Below are positions 1 through 7,700 of a stretch of DNA of 34,701 nucleotides, piece by piece. The stretch is from Pseudomonas sp. MF4836 (GTDB taxonomy: Bacteria > Pseudomonadota > Gammaproteobacteria > Pseudomonadales > Pseudomonadaceae), in NCBI RefSeq assembly GCF_002018875.1, contig NZ_MVOL01000030.1, positions 1-34,701 of the forward strand, given 5' to 3'. The notes beneath the pieces were generated by a model. It searched no databases. It had not been told where the DNA came from and saw only the letters and a list, made by a program, of their open reading frames with translations. Both the position numbers and the translations under genes were made by a program. How positions within the stretch are numbered: the stretch's first letter is position 1; each line of letters opens with the position of its first letter.

Positions 1-256
1 GGAGATAAGTGAGTGTAGGTGATGAGGAAACAGGTGGGTAGGATGTGGTGACAGTGAAGAATGATGATATGATGATGATGATAAAAGAGAGAGGGGAACG
101 AAGAGAGGCAAGCAGAGTGAGTCGAGGAGTGGTGGAAGGTGTAGATGAGGAAAGGTTGGTGGTTTTGTGCCACATAGCCAGGTGCGGCGGTGGTTGCACC
201 CTGGGAGGGGGGAGGAGGGGGTTGGCTCAGGGGGGGTTTGGCCCCCCCCCCCCCCC
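1..256. other. Probable contig-end artefact, no gene
   Basis: This stretch is almost free of C on the given strand for its first ~180 bases. It is made of G/A-rich low-complexity sequence (GATGATGATGATGAT at about 61-82, many GAGAG and GTGGTG words), then a G-rich segment and a run of 15 C at 242-256. The composition is unlike everything after it, and no protein-like reading frame is credible: the open frame at 45-263 ends in poly-proline from the C run. It looks like a low-quality or chimeric end of an assembled contig rather than genomic DNA. Bases 257-371 have normal composition and form the leader of the first gene; I see no clear promoter there. Confidence 0.65.
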
Positions 257-371
257 GCAATGATTGAGATTGGGCGTCGTTACTTATTGCTCTCGCCGCA
301 GTGTCTATACGCCGACGCGCTCGGGACCCGCTAGAATCCTGCGACTATCCGAGCAGATGAGAGCCAGGTTC

Positions 372-1520
372 ATGAGCATCGATTTCGACACGGTTTACCC
401 ACGCCAAGGCACCGGAAGCACTAAATGGAGTCGCTACCCGGCGGATGTCCTGCCGATGTGGGTTGCTGATATGGATTTTGCCGTGGCGAGCGAAATCATT
501 CAGGCCCTGCAACAGCGTCTGGAGCATCCACTGCTCGGCTACAGCGTGGCCCGCGATGAAGTGCGCGAGGCGATAGTGGCTGACTTGTGGAGCAAGTACG
601 CCTGGCGGGTGCAGCCCGATGAGTTACTGTTTCTACCCGGCGTCGAGCCCGGGTTCAATATGGCATTGCGGGGTTTTGTCGAGCCGGGGCAGACGGTGGT
701 GGTGCAGACGCCCAATTACCGTCCGCTGCGCATGGCGCCAGATAACTGGAACTTGCCAAAAATTGAACTGGCCTTCGAGCGCGACGCTCAAGGTGATTAC
801 CTCACGCCTCTGCCGGCCCTGCGCCAGGCTCTGCATGGCGCGGGCGCACTGCTGTTGAGCAACCCGCACAACCCGCTGGGCAAAGTCTTTCCGCGGGAAG
901 AGTTGCTGGACGTGGCCAACGCCTGCCTGGAACAGGGCGCGCTGATCATCTCCGATGAAATCCACGCTGAACTCTGCTTCGACGGGCGCCGACATATCCC
1001 CACGGCGTCCCTGAGCCCGGAGATTGCCAAGCGCACCATCACCCTGATGTCGGCCAGCAAGGCTTACAACATTGCCGGGATGAAAACCTGCTTCGCCATC
1101 ATTCAGGATCGATCCACCCGTGAACGCTTCAACAATGCCCGGGCCGGCATGGTCGATAGCGTCAGCCCCCTGGGGCTGGAAGCCACCCTCGCCGCCTACA
1201 GCCACGGTGGCCCCTGGCTGAAGGCCCTGATCGAGTATCTGCAAGCCAACCGTGACTACCTGTTGCACGCCGTGCAGACCCGTCTGCCGGGCGTGGTGAT
1301 GCACGCGCCGCAAGGTACTTATCTGGCCTGGCTCGACTGCAGCACACTGGGCCTGGACGATCCCCATGGCTTCTTCCTCAGCCAGGCAAAAGTCGGCCTG
1401 AGCGCCGGCCTGGAATTTGGCGACGATTGCGGCCAGTTTGTGCGCCTGAATTTCGGCTGCCCGCGAGCCCTGCTCGAGGAAGGGATCCAGCGCATGGAGC
1501 GCAGCCTGCAACAACGTTGA
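372..1520 (+). CDS. patB: MalY/PatB family PLP-dependent aminotransferase/cystathionine beta-lyase
   Basis: This is a cytosolic fold-type I PLP enzyme of the MalY/PatB class, which catalyses C-S beta-lysis (cystathionine or cysteine conjugates to pyruvate, ammonia and a thiol) or aminotransfer. From the ATG at 372 it is 382 residues, the usual family length. The opening FDTVYPRQGTGSTKW followed by PMWVADMDF is the characteristic MalY/PatB start. The PLP site is visible as SNPHNPLGKVF (~163-173), SDEIHAEL with Asp195, and the Schiff-base lysine K230 in SASKAYN. The C-terminal FVRLNFGCPR supplies the carboxylate-binding arginine region. Upstream in-frame ATGs at 264 and 357 only add non-conserved sequence next to the odd contig end, so 372 is preferred. 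No partner gene follows closely. Family is certain; exact substrate is not. Confidence 0.85.
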   Translation: MSIDFDTVYPRQGTGSTKWSRYPADVLPMWVADMDFAVASEIIQALQQRLEHPLLGYSVARDEVREAIVADLWSKYAWRVQPDELLFLPGVEPGFNMALRGFVEPGQTVVVQTPNYRPLRMAPDNWNLPKIELAFERDAQGDYLTPLPALRQALHGAGALLLSNPHNPLGKVFPREELLDVANACLEQGALIISDEIHAELCFDGRRHIPTASLSPEIAKRTITLMSASKAYNIAGMKTCFAIIQDRSTRERFNNARAGMVDSVSPLGLEATLAAYSHGGPWLKALIEYLQANRDYLLHAVQTRLPGVVMHAPQGTYLAWLDCSTLGLDDPHGFFLSQAKVGLSAGLEFGDDCGQFVRLNFGCPRALLEEGIQRMERSLQQR

Positions 1521-1755
1521 GTGAAGCCCGGCGGGGAGGTGCAATGCCTCCTCGCACACGGGTCAGCGCCTGATTTATCCAGGCTCAGCTCCCCCGCCCC
1601 ATGGAAATCAGACAATTCGTAGACAGCATAAGGATTGGTCTTATTCCCAGGTCTACGCCAGTTCCGCGAGCATGTAGCGCTCATTCACTCCGTGCCAACG
1701 AATGTCCGGGCCGCTCTGTAGCAGGCCAATTCAAGCATCCCTGTCATCGATGTCG

Positions 1756-2085
1756 ATGACCGGCCATCTCTCGGAGTACGCCCATCACCCCCACTGGACG
1801 AAGCAGTCTATGGAAGTTACCAACAACTGGTTCACCCACAGTCATGCCCAGCATGATGTGTACCTGATGATTGTGTGTGAACCGGGCCAGGACCGTTCGG
1901 CATTCAGTTATGTGGGACGGGTCAACTGCAAGGGCCATCATCCCTGCTACGCCTTGCGCTTCAGCTCGCCGCCCTTCGGCCATGACTACCTGTCCGCCGT
2001 TGCCGCACTTGAAGCGGGCTTGGCCCACAGCCATGCGATTATCGAGCGCTGGACCAGCCAAAGCCTTTGCTACTGCGCACGCTAG
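1756..2085 (+). CDS. Hypothetical protein, ~109 aa
   Basis: I do not recognise a family. The frame encodes about 109 residues with a protein-like composition (aromatic- and histidine-rich: HHPHW, NNWFTHSHAQHD, FGHDY, ERWTSQ) and no signal peptide or membrane segment. It lies between the aminotransferase and the tautomerase gene, same strand. The start is uncertain: ATGs at 1702, 1750, 1756 and 1810 are in frame and none has a good Shine-Dalgarno; 1756 is chosen because residues before it look like non-coding sequence. The opposite frame at 1744-2061 is also open, but its predicted protein looks less natural. Moderate confidence that it is a gene. Confidence 0.5.
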   Translation: MTGHLSEYAHHPHWTKQSMEVTNNWFTHSHAQHDVYLMIVCEPGQDRSAFSYVGRVNCKGHHPCYALRFSSPPFGHDYLSAVAALEAGLAHSHAIIERWTSQSLCYCAR

Positions 2086-2183
2086 CGTGTAAAAAACTTC
2101 AGTCGCCGAGCCGAGCGCCCCTCGGGCGATGCAAGGTGCCGGACAGCCGCATCACCGCCCTTTCACTGAAGGAAACTCACCCG

Positions 2184-2375
2184 ATGCCTTATATCAATCT
2201 GCAAATCACCAAGGGTGCCTCGCGCGAGCAGAAGGCCCAACTGGTCAAGGAGTTCACCGACTCCCTGGTGCGGATCCTGGGCAAGAAGCCCGAACAGACC
2301 CATATCGTGATTCAGGAGATCGACCCGCAGGACTGGGGCTTTCGTGGCTTGTTGAGCGACGAGCCCGAAGACTAG
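2184..2375 (+). CDS. 4-oxalocrotonate tautomerase-like protein
   Basis: A 63-residue protein of the 4-OT/tautomerase superfamily: small beta-alpha-beta subunits that oligomerise and use an N-terminal proline, exposed after Met removal, as general base. MPYINLQITKG matches the first strand with Pro1 retained, and the helix GASREQKAQLVKEFTDSL and second strand THIVIQEID follow the family pattern; length is typical (~62). The start at 2184 is supported by GAAGGAAAC at about 2168-2176 and by the need for Pro after Met. The two arginines that bind the dicarboxylate in classical 4-OT (Arg11, Arg39) are Ala and His here when aligned without gaps, so substrate specificity must differ. The likely role is tautomerisation of an unknown keto-enol, or an orphan Pseudomonas paralogue. 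Confidence 0.85.
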   Translation: MPYINLQITKGASREQKAQLVKEFTDSLVRILGKKPEQTHIVIQEIDPQDWGFRGLLSDEPED

Positions 2376-2399
2376 GCCTTATACGGCATCCGCCCGAGC

Positions 2400-3218
2400 T
2401 CACTCGGTTGGATCATCCGCCGCCGAAGCCTGCATGGCGGCGGCCGCACCGAGCGCAGCGTCCAGGCCGGCATTGACTGAGCGCACGAAACCCGCGCTGC
2501 TCATCCCTTCCAGACCTGCCGCAGTGACGCCTCGATAGCTGCGCAATGCATCCAGCAACTGCTCGGGGCGGTACGTGTCCAGTAACTGGCTAGCGTCCAT
2601 CACCACTGCATCCACCGCCCGCCGGGCAATGGCTTTGGGTAGCCCCTGGGCCAGGGCATGCTCGAACATGGCCTGGGCCAACAGCGCCGGATACGCCGGG
2701 CCAGTCCCCACCAGCGCACTCAAATAGTTGAGGTCGGCTTCAGTGAAGACTTCGTCGGCGCCACCACAGGTTTCAAACAAGCACTGGGTAAAGGCTTTCT
2801 GCTCGGGTGTCACACTCGCGGTCGCCAACCAGGGGGTATAGGACTTGCCGATTTCAGCCGCCGCATTGGGCATGGCGCGAATCACCTGGGAGCAGCCGGT
2901 GTGACGCACCAGGCTGGCCATGGAGACCCCGGCCATCAGCGAAATCACCAAGCGCTGCACGCCGTCAAAACTGACCGCGGGAAACTGCTCGGGGCGTACC
3001 GCGACAATAATGACCTGGCACTGCTCCAGCAGCTCCTGGTTACTGCGGGTCATGCGCACCTGCGGCCACCGGGCATGCAGCGCCAGCTCACCGGTGGAAC
3101 GGCTCGACAGAATCAAGGCCCGAGGTTGGACAAAGGCTGTTTCAAGCATCGATTGCGCAAGCGAACGGCCAAGCCATCCGCTGCCACCGATAATGCCAAT
3201 CGTGGGTTCGCCGAACAT
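2400..3218 (-). CDS. Pyrroline-5-carboxylate reductase family protein (ProC-like)
   Basis: A 272-residue NAD(P)-dependent oxidoreductase of the P5CR family. The N-terminus carries the Rossmann motif TIGIIGGSGWLGRSLAQ (~6-22), then VIIVAVRPEQF (~69-79), the RAMPNAAAEIGKS segment (~114-126) and the dimerisation/active-site helix ALVGTGPAYPALLAQA (~167-182), ending with RSYRGVTAAGLE, the variant of the canonical RxxVxSPGGTT loop. Here that loop reads YRGVTAAG, lacking the usual SPGGT, so activity on pyrroline-5-carboxylate is doubtful and a paralogue with another imine or hydroxyacid substrate is possible. The housekeeping proC is presumably elsewhere. A 10-bp inverted repeat lies 65-105 bases upstream of its start. 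Confidence 0.75.
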   Translation of the reverse strand: MFGEPTIGIIGGSGWLGRSLAQSMLETAFVQPRALILSSRSTGELALHARWPQVRMTRSNQELLEQCQVIIVAVRPEQFPAVSFDGVQRLVISLMAGVSMASLVRHTGCSQVIRAMPNAAAEIGKSYTPWLATASVTPEQKAFTQCLFETCGGADEVFTEADLNYLSALVGTGPAYPALLAQAMFEHALAQGLPKAIARRAVDAVVMDASQLLDTYRPEQLLDALRSYRGVTAAGLEGMSSAGFVRSVNAGLDAALGAAAAMQASAADDPTE

Positions 3219-3282
3219 AGTGCCTGCCTTTCAGTCGGTCATGGCGCGATCCTAGAGGCTCGCCCCCCGCCCGGCAAGAATA

Positions 3283-3323
3283 AATGTACAGCAGCGTCCA
3301 CCTTGTTGACACCGCTGTACATT
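3283..3323. promoter_or_regulatory. Inverted repeat, candidate operator or hairpin
   Basis: AATGTACAGC at 3283-3292 is repeated exactly inverted as GCTGTACATT at 3314-3323, with a 21-base spacer that contains TTGACA on the + strand. It sits between two minus-strand genes, upstream of the ProC-like gene. It could be an operator for a dimeric regulator or a stem. No T-run follows on either strand, so a terminator is unlikely. Confidence 0.45.
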
Positions 3324-3344
3324 GATCCCTGAGGCATACCGCTA

Positions 3345-3818
3345 TCAGTGATTCAGTGGTTCGCCGAGCACGGGCTGGGCCGCCCTGAACTGCGGATGAG
3401 CATCGGCATCCCACGGAAAGAGACCACTGCGCGACGGCCAGACCACCTGGTACAGAGGGAAGTCATTGCCTTCGTAGTACCAGCGGGCAAAACCCACGAA
3501 CTCGCGGTAGTGGGCCTTGGGCACCGGCACAAAGCAGCATGAATACCCCTCCAGCAAGGCGTCGGTGGGTTTATTCAGGTCAATCGGTTCGCCATCGCGC
3601 AGCGCCTGGCCGACGATATTCAGCAGTTGCTGCCCAAGGCGCGATGGCACGCCGAAGATGATCAGCTCCGGATGTTTGAAGGTTTCAAACAGACCCACAG
3701 TGAAGCTGTAGGCTGGCTCCTCGCCCTCTTCCAGAATGCCTACGCAATGCCAGCCGAATTCGGCCACATCGCCCAATAGCTTGCGCTCGCCCGCGTCCGT
3801 GCCAACCGTCCTGACCAT
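3345..3818 (-). CDS. DUF4262 domain-containing protein
   Basis: A 157-residue soluble protein matching the DUF4262 pattern: an N-terminal FGWHCVGILEEGEEPAYSFTVGLFE segment, the conserved HPELIIFGVPS motif (~50-60), and a C-terminal aromatic block (ARWYYEGNDFPLYQVVWPSRSGLFPW). Members are widespread in actinobacteria and proteobacteria and have no established biochemical role. It has no signal peptide or membrane segment. It stands alone on the minus strand, ~125 bases upstream of the ProC-like gene. The start at 3818 is the only sensible one for this fold. Confidence 0.8.
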   Translation of the reverse strand: MVRTVGTDAGERKLLGDVAEFGWHCVGILEEGEEPAYSFTVGLFETFKHPELIIFGVPSRLGQQLLNIVGQALRDGEPIDLNKPTDALLEGYSCCFVPVPKAHYREFVGFARWYYEGNDFPLYQVVWPSRSGLFPWDADAHPQFRAAQPVLGEPLNH

Positions 3819-3930
3819 GATCCTGCCTTCGATAATTCAGAGGGTCGGCATTTTGCCACAGCTGTGCCAGGCCGCGCCGGCAACCTGACCCGGCAAGCCC
3901 GCTGGATGGCCAATTCAGAAAAAAACGGCG

Positions 3931-3958
3931 AAAAAAAACGCCACTCCGAGGAGTGGCG
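3931..3958 (-). terminator. Rho-independent terminator of mqo
   Basis: Read on the minus strand, CGCCACTC and GAGTGGCG form an 8-bp stem (3939-3946 with 3951-3958) with a four-base loop, followed by eight T (3931-3938 as A on the + strand). It lies 40 bases beyond the mqo stop codon. A near-copy of this stem ends the mhpE operon at 6599-6623. Confidence 0.9.
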
Positions 3959-3998
3959 CTTTCATCGCTGGGAGTCGAACGACCGGCCCCGGCGTTTC

Positions 3999-5645
3999 TT
4001 ACAGGGCCAAATCCGACGCAGGGTTGCTTGGCTGCTCAGCCTTGGGCTTGGCAGCGGCATCCTGAGGAGCGGCAATGTTGCCGATCGCCGGTGGCGGGTC
4101 GAGTTGCAGGACCTTGGCGGTGTACGCCCACTCTTGAGCCACGCGCTCAGGGCTGACGTTCAGCGCAGTGCCATAGCTCGGGACGATCTGGTGCAGCTTC
4201 TCTTGCCAGGCTGGGGAGGCAACCTTGTCCTTGAAGACCTTTTCCAGCACGTTCAGCATGATCGGTGCAGCGGTGGAGGCGCCTGGCGATGCACCCAGCA
4301 GGCCGGCAATGCTGCCGTCCTTGGAAGCAACGATCTCGGTGCCCAGCTTGAGCACGCCGCCCTTCTCTTCATCACGCTTGATGATCTGTACGCGCTGGCC
4401 GGCTTGCCACAGGCGCCAGTCTTGCTGCTTGGCTTGTGGGAAGTATTCCTTCAGCGCATTGAAACGGTCTTCGTCCGACAGCATCAGCTGGCCGGCCAGG
4501 TATTCCACCAACGGGTACTGCTCGACGCCGACTTTGGTCATCGGCCAGATGTTGTGGGTGGTGGTGCTGGTCAGCAGGTCGAAGTACGAGCCTTCCTTGA
4601 GGAACTTGGTGGAGAAGGTCGCGAATGGGCCAAACAGGATGACCCGCTTGCCGTCCAGCACGCGGGTGTCCAGGTGCGGAACCGACATCGGCGGCGCGCC
4701 AACCGATGCCTTGCCATAGGCCTTGGCCAGGTGCTGCTCGGCGATCGTCGGGTTATCGGTTACCAGGAACGAGCCGCCCACAGGGAAGCCGGCGTATTCG
4801 CGCGCTTCTTCGATGCCCGACTTCTGCAGCAGGTGCAAGGCACCGCCACCCGCGCCGATAAACAGGAACTTGGCGTCGGTCTTGGTTTCGCTACCGTCTT
4901 TCAGGTTCTTGTAGGTCACGCGCCACGAACCGTCTTCGTTGCGGGCGATGTCACGCACTTCGCTCGACAGCTTCAGGGCGAAGTTCGGTTTGGTCTGCAG
5001 GTGGGCAACGAACTGGCGCGTGATCTCGCCGAAGTTGACGTCAGTGCCGATCGGCGACCAGGTGGCTGCGACCTTCTGCTGCGGATCGCGCCCTTCCATC
5101 ATCAGCGGGACCCATTTCTTGATCTGCACCGGGTCTTCGGAGTACTGCATGCCGGCGAACAGCGGGCTGGCCTGCAATGCCTCGTAGCGCTTCTTGAGGA
5201 AGGTGATGTTGTCGTCACCCCACACAAAGCTCATGTGCGGCGTGGAGTTGATGAACGAGCGCGGGTTTTTCAGGACATTTTGCTGAACCTGCCAGGCCCA
5301 GAACTGACGGGAAATCTGAAAGGCTTCGTTGATCTCGATCGCCTTGGGGATTTCGACCTTGCCGTTCTTGTCTTCTGGCGTGTAGTTCAGCTCAGCCAGG
5401 GCCGAGTGACCGGTGCCGGCGTTGTTCCAGCCGTTCGAGCTTTCTTCGGCGACGCCGTCGAGACGCTCGACCATTTCCATCGACCACTCCGGCTCCAGCT
5501 CATTGAGCCAGACCCCCAGGGTCGAACTCATGATGCCGCCGCCGATCAGCAGCACATCGACTTTCTTCGGTTCAGCCGCGTACGAGGACGAAAGCCCCAG
5601 CGACATAGCCAGGCCCAACAGAGCCGTGTTCACCTTTTTCAACAT
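3999..5645 (-). CDS. mqo: Malate:quinone oxidoreductase
   Basis: An FAD-dependent peripheral membrane enzyme that oxidises L-malate to oxaloacetate and passes electrons to quinone, replacing or supplementing NAD-malate dehydrogenase in the TCA cycle. The 548-residue protein has the FAD dinucleotide motif DVLLIGGGIMSSTLG (~30-44), the mqo signature NGWNNAGTGHSALAELNYTP (~70-89) and the C-terminal GASPGASTAAPIML block. The first ~24 residues (MLKKVNTALLGLAMSLGLSSSYA) look like a cleavable signal peptide, a feature of the longer Pseudomonas Mqo paralogue, so it may act on the periplasmic face. An ATG at 5684 is in frame, but 5645 starts exactly at the signal peptide and has AGGT about 10 bases upstream. 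The gene is monocistronic with its own terminator. Confidence 0.93.
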   Translation of the reverse strand: MLKKVNTALLGLAMSLGLSSSYAAEPKKVDVLLIGGGIMSSTLGVWLNELEPEWSMEMVERLDGVAEESSNGWNNAGTGHSALAELNYTPEDKNGKVEIPKAIEINEAFQISRQFWAWQVQQNVLKNPRSFINSTPHMSFVWGDDNITFLKKRYEALQASPLFAGMQYSEDPVQIKKWVPLMMEGRDPQQKVAATWSPIGTDVNFGEITRQFVAHLQTKPNFALKLSSEVRDIARNEDGSWRVTYKNLKDGSETKTDAKFLFIGAGGGALHLLQKSGIEEAREYAGFPVGGSFLVTDNPTIAEQHLAKAYGKASVGAPPMSVPHLDTRVLDGKRVILFGPFATFSTKFLKEGSYFDLLTSTTTHNIWPMTKVGVEQYPLVEYLAGQLMLSDEDRFNALKEYFPQAKQQDWRLWQAGQRVQIIKRDEEKGGVLKLGTEIVASKDGSIAGLLGASPGASTAAPIMLNVLEKVFKDKVASPAWQEKLHQIVPSYGTALNVSPERVAQEWAYTAKVLQLDPPPAIGNIAAPQDAAAKPKAEQPSNPASDLAL

Positions 5646-5995
5646 ACTGTAGTACCTACGATAGAACGCCATCCGCCCTTCCAACCCTGATCACAAGCCA
5701 CCCGGCTCACGGTATGGCAGCCGCCGGGACCTGCGTGTTCAGAAGATATGGAGGGTGGGCACACAAGGCCGACATGCAGCTCGACCCCACTTTTATATCG
5801 CTCTTGTGCTGACTTCTTATTCGTATTGGCTTCAGCGACGGGAGTGACACTGTTTTTCTGTTGCTATGTCATCGGGACGCAGGACATAAACAGTTCGACT
5901 CACCCCATAGACAGGATGAATCGATTCACCTGAAATAATATCATTACAGCATCAGCTGTGTCTTGGCTCGGCGATAGGCCGGCCGCAGGCCGCCT
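5646..5995. other. Intergenic, 350 bp, mqo promoter region
   Basis: The stretch between mqo and the AlkB-like gene is AT-richer than its flanks in its middle (5790-5950). It should hold the mqo promoter; a TATAAA on the minus strand at 5792-5797 is a possible -10, but I see no matching -35. A GC-rich imperfect hairpin (AGGCCGGCCGCAGGCCGCCT, about 5976-5995) follows the AlkB-like stop and may help end that transcript, though no T-run follows. The open frame 5748-5933 has no ribosome site and is not annotated. Confidence 0.5.
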
Positions 5996-6520
5996 TCACT
6001 GGCTGTCGAGCAGACGAAACGACAGGCTGATGCGCTCCCCGGCATCCGGGGCCTTGGGAATTGCGTGCAGCCATTGCGTCTGCACCGCATCGGACATGTA
6101 GAGCATCGAGCCACTGCCCAGCAGATAGGAAAACTCCAGGCTGCGGTCCTGCTTGTGGCGGTAGACGATAGGCCGCGCACAGCCCAGGGACACGATCGCG
6201 ACCCCGGTGCCTTCGACCATCTGCTCTTTGGCATCGGAGTGAAAGCCCATGGACGAGCTGCCATCCGGGTAGTAATTGATCAGGCAATTGTTCGGTCGAA
6301 AGCCCAGTTGCTGCTCAATCAGGCTGCACAACCGCTCCAGTTCCTCGGGCATCGGCTGGGCTGGGTAAGTGATCTGCGAATAATCGTACGGTGCACCGAA
6401 ACTGGCGGTCTTGCGCGCACGCATGCGCTCGTCCCATTGCACCGATTGCTGCAGGCCTTCGAACAACGCCTGCGGGTCGGGAATGAAATCGGTAAACAGC
6501 TCAATGTTCGGAGGAGTCAT
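5996..6520 (-). CDS. AlkB-like 2-oxoglutarate/Fe(II) dioxygenase
   Basis: A 174-residue AlkB-family oxygenase, probably a DNA/RNA dealkylase coupling 2-oxoglutarate decarboxylation to oxidative removal of N-alkyl groups. The double-stranded beta-helix core is complete: NYYPDGSSSMGFHSDAKEQ gives the HxD iron ligands His94 and Asp96, WLHAIPK gives His152, and RISLSFR gives the 2-oxoglutarate-binding Arg163 and substrate-proximal Arg169. PYDYSQITY resembles the nucleotide-recognition lid of short AlkB homologues. The frame opens at 6598, but conserved sequence begins at ATG 6520 (MTPPNIELFTDFIP). It sits alone between two minus-strand units. No Ada-like regulator is adjacent. Confidence 0.85.
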   Translation of the reverse strand: MTPPNIELFTDFIPDPQALFEGLQQSVQWDERMRARKTASFGAPYDYSQITYPAQPMPEELERLCSLIEQQLGFRPNNCLINYYPDGSSSMGFHSDAKEQMVEGTGVAIVSLGCARPIVYRHKQDRSLEFSYLLGSGSMLYMSDAVQTQWLHAIPKAPDAGERISLSFRLLDSQ

Positions 6521-6598
6521 GGCAACGCGGCTCTGGGTGGTGGAATCAGCGACCGGCAGTCTAACCCGGACGGCGTCGCACACGAACCCGTGCCCCAC

Positions 6599-6623
6599 AA
6601 AAACGCCACCCCAAGGAGTGGCG
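6599..6623 (-). terminator. Rho-independent terminator of the mhpE operon
   Basis: On the minus strand CGCCACTCC / GGGGTGGCG form a stem closed by a G-T wobble and followed by five T (6599-6603 as A on +). The same position is a C-A mismatch if read on the + strand, so the element works on the minus strand. It lies 43 bases past the mhpE stop. Confidence 0.85.
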
Positions 6624-6666
6624 CTGTTGCTGGGCCAGGGCTGGAAAAACCGCCCGCGTCAGGTGC

Positions 6667-7692
6667 TCAAGCCTTTTTCAGCAGGTCCAGGGCGACGTCG
6701 ACAATCATGTCTTCCTGGCCGCCGACCATGCGCCGCTTGCCCAACTCCACCAGGATGTCCACGGTCTTCAGGCCATAGCGTGCGGCCGCCAGCTCGGCGT
6801 GGCGCAAGAAGCTCGAATAGACCCCGGCATAACCCAGGGCCAGGGATTCCCGATCGACCCGCACCGGGCGATCCTGCAACGGCCGCACCAAATCATCCGC
6901 GGCGTCCATCAAGGTGTAGAGGTCAGCGCCGTGGTTCCAGCCCAGGCGCTCGGCGGCGGCGATAAACACCTCCAGCGGCGCGTTGCCGGCACCCGCGCCC
7001 ATCCCGGCGAGGCTGGCGTCGATCCGGTCGCAGCCCTCCTCCACCGCAGTGATGGAGTTGGCCACGCCCAGGGACAGGTTGTGGTGGGCATGCATGCCGG
7101 TTTCAGTCTCGGGCTTGAGCACCGCCTTGAACGCGCGAAAACGCTCGCGCACATCCTGCATGGTCATCGCCCCGCCGGAGTCGGCCATGTACACACAGGT
7201 CGCGCCGTAGCTTTCCATCAGCTTGGCCTGCTGCGCCAGGTGCTCGGGCGCGATCATGTGGCTCATCATCAGGAAGCCCACGGTGTCCATGCCCAGTTCC
7301 CGGGCGAATTCGATGTGCTGCCTGGACACATCGGCTTCGGTGCAATGGGTGGCGACCCGCACCACCCGCGCACCGGCGTCGTAGGCGGCCTTGAGGTCGT
7401 GCACGGTGCCGATGCCCGGCAGCAGCAAGGTAGCGATCTTGGCGTGGCTGATGACATCGGCCGCTGCTTCGATCCATTCCAGGTCGGTGTGGGCGGCGAA
7501 GCCGTAGTTGAAGCTCGACCCCTGCAGGCCGTCGCCGTGGGCGACTTCAATGCTGTCGACCCGGGCCAGGTCCAGGGCGCGGGCAATGTCCTGCACGTTC
7601 TTGATCGAGTACTGATGGCGCACCGCGTGGCTGCCATCGCGCAGGGTCACATCGGAGATGTACAGTTTTTTACCGGGGTTGAAGGTCATCAC
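6667..7692 (-). CDS. mhpE: 4-hydroxy-2-oxovalerate aldolase
   Basis: Class II (metal-dependent) aldolase cleaving 4-hydroxy-2-oxopentanoate to pyruvate and acetaldehyde; it normally channels acetaldehyde to its partner MhpF/DmpF. The 341-residue TIM barrel has the N-terminal motif TLRDGSHAVRHQ (catalytic Arg, metal-binding Asp, catalytic His), ATHCTEADV, the metal-binding HAHHNLSLGVANS segment and the C-terminal dimer/channel domain ending GGQEDMIVDVALDL. GAGGAGA lies 6 bases before the first of two tandem ATG codons. It is the last gene of the MFS-mhpF-mhpE unit, 8 bases after mhpF. No 2-hydroxypentadienoate hydratase or meta-cleavage gene is present, so the substrate is probably not from an aromatic ring (see findings). 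DmpG is an equivalent name. Confidence 0.92.
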   Translation of the reverse strand: MMTFNPGKKLYISDVTLRDGSHAVRHQYSIKNVQDIARALDLARVDSIEVAHGDGLQGSSFNYGFAAHTDLEWIEAAADVISHAKIATLLLPGIGTVHDLKAAYDAGARVVRVATHCTEADVSRQHIEFARELGMDTVGFLMMSHMIAPEHLAQQAKLMESYGATCVYMADSGGAMTMQDVRERFRAFKAVLKPETETGMHAHHNLSLGVANSITAVEEGCDRIDASLAGMGAGAGNAPLEVFIAAAERLGWNHGADLYTLMDAADDLVRPLQDRPVRVDRESLALGYAGVYSSFLRHAELAAARYGLKTVDILVELGKRRMVGGQEDMIVDVALDLLKKA

Positions 7693-7700
7693 GGTTCTCC

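Noticed and set aside
45..263. 72-aa open frame at window start
   Set aside because: Inside artefact-like sequence; ends in poly-proline from the C run.
3864..5690. Long + strand open frame opposite mqo (608 aa)
   Set aside because: Shadow of mqo: Arg/Gly/His-rich, no motif, while the minus strand carries a full Mqo with FAD motif, signal peptide and terminator.
5748..5933. Possible 61-aa hydrophobic peptide gene
   Set aside because: No ribosome site, AT-rich intergenic composition, no neighbour logic.
6599..6623. CRISPR-like repetition with the stem at 3931-3958
   Set aside because: Only two copies, each a terminator stem behind a gene; no array or cas genes anywhere in the window.
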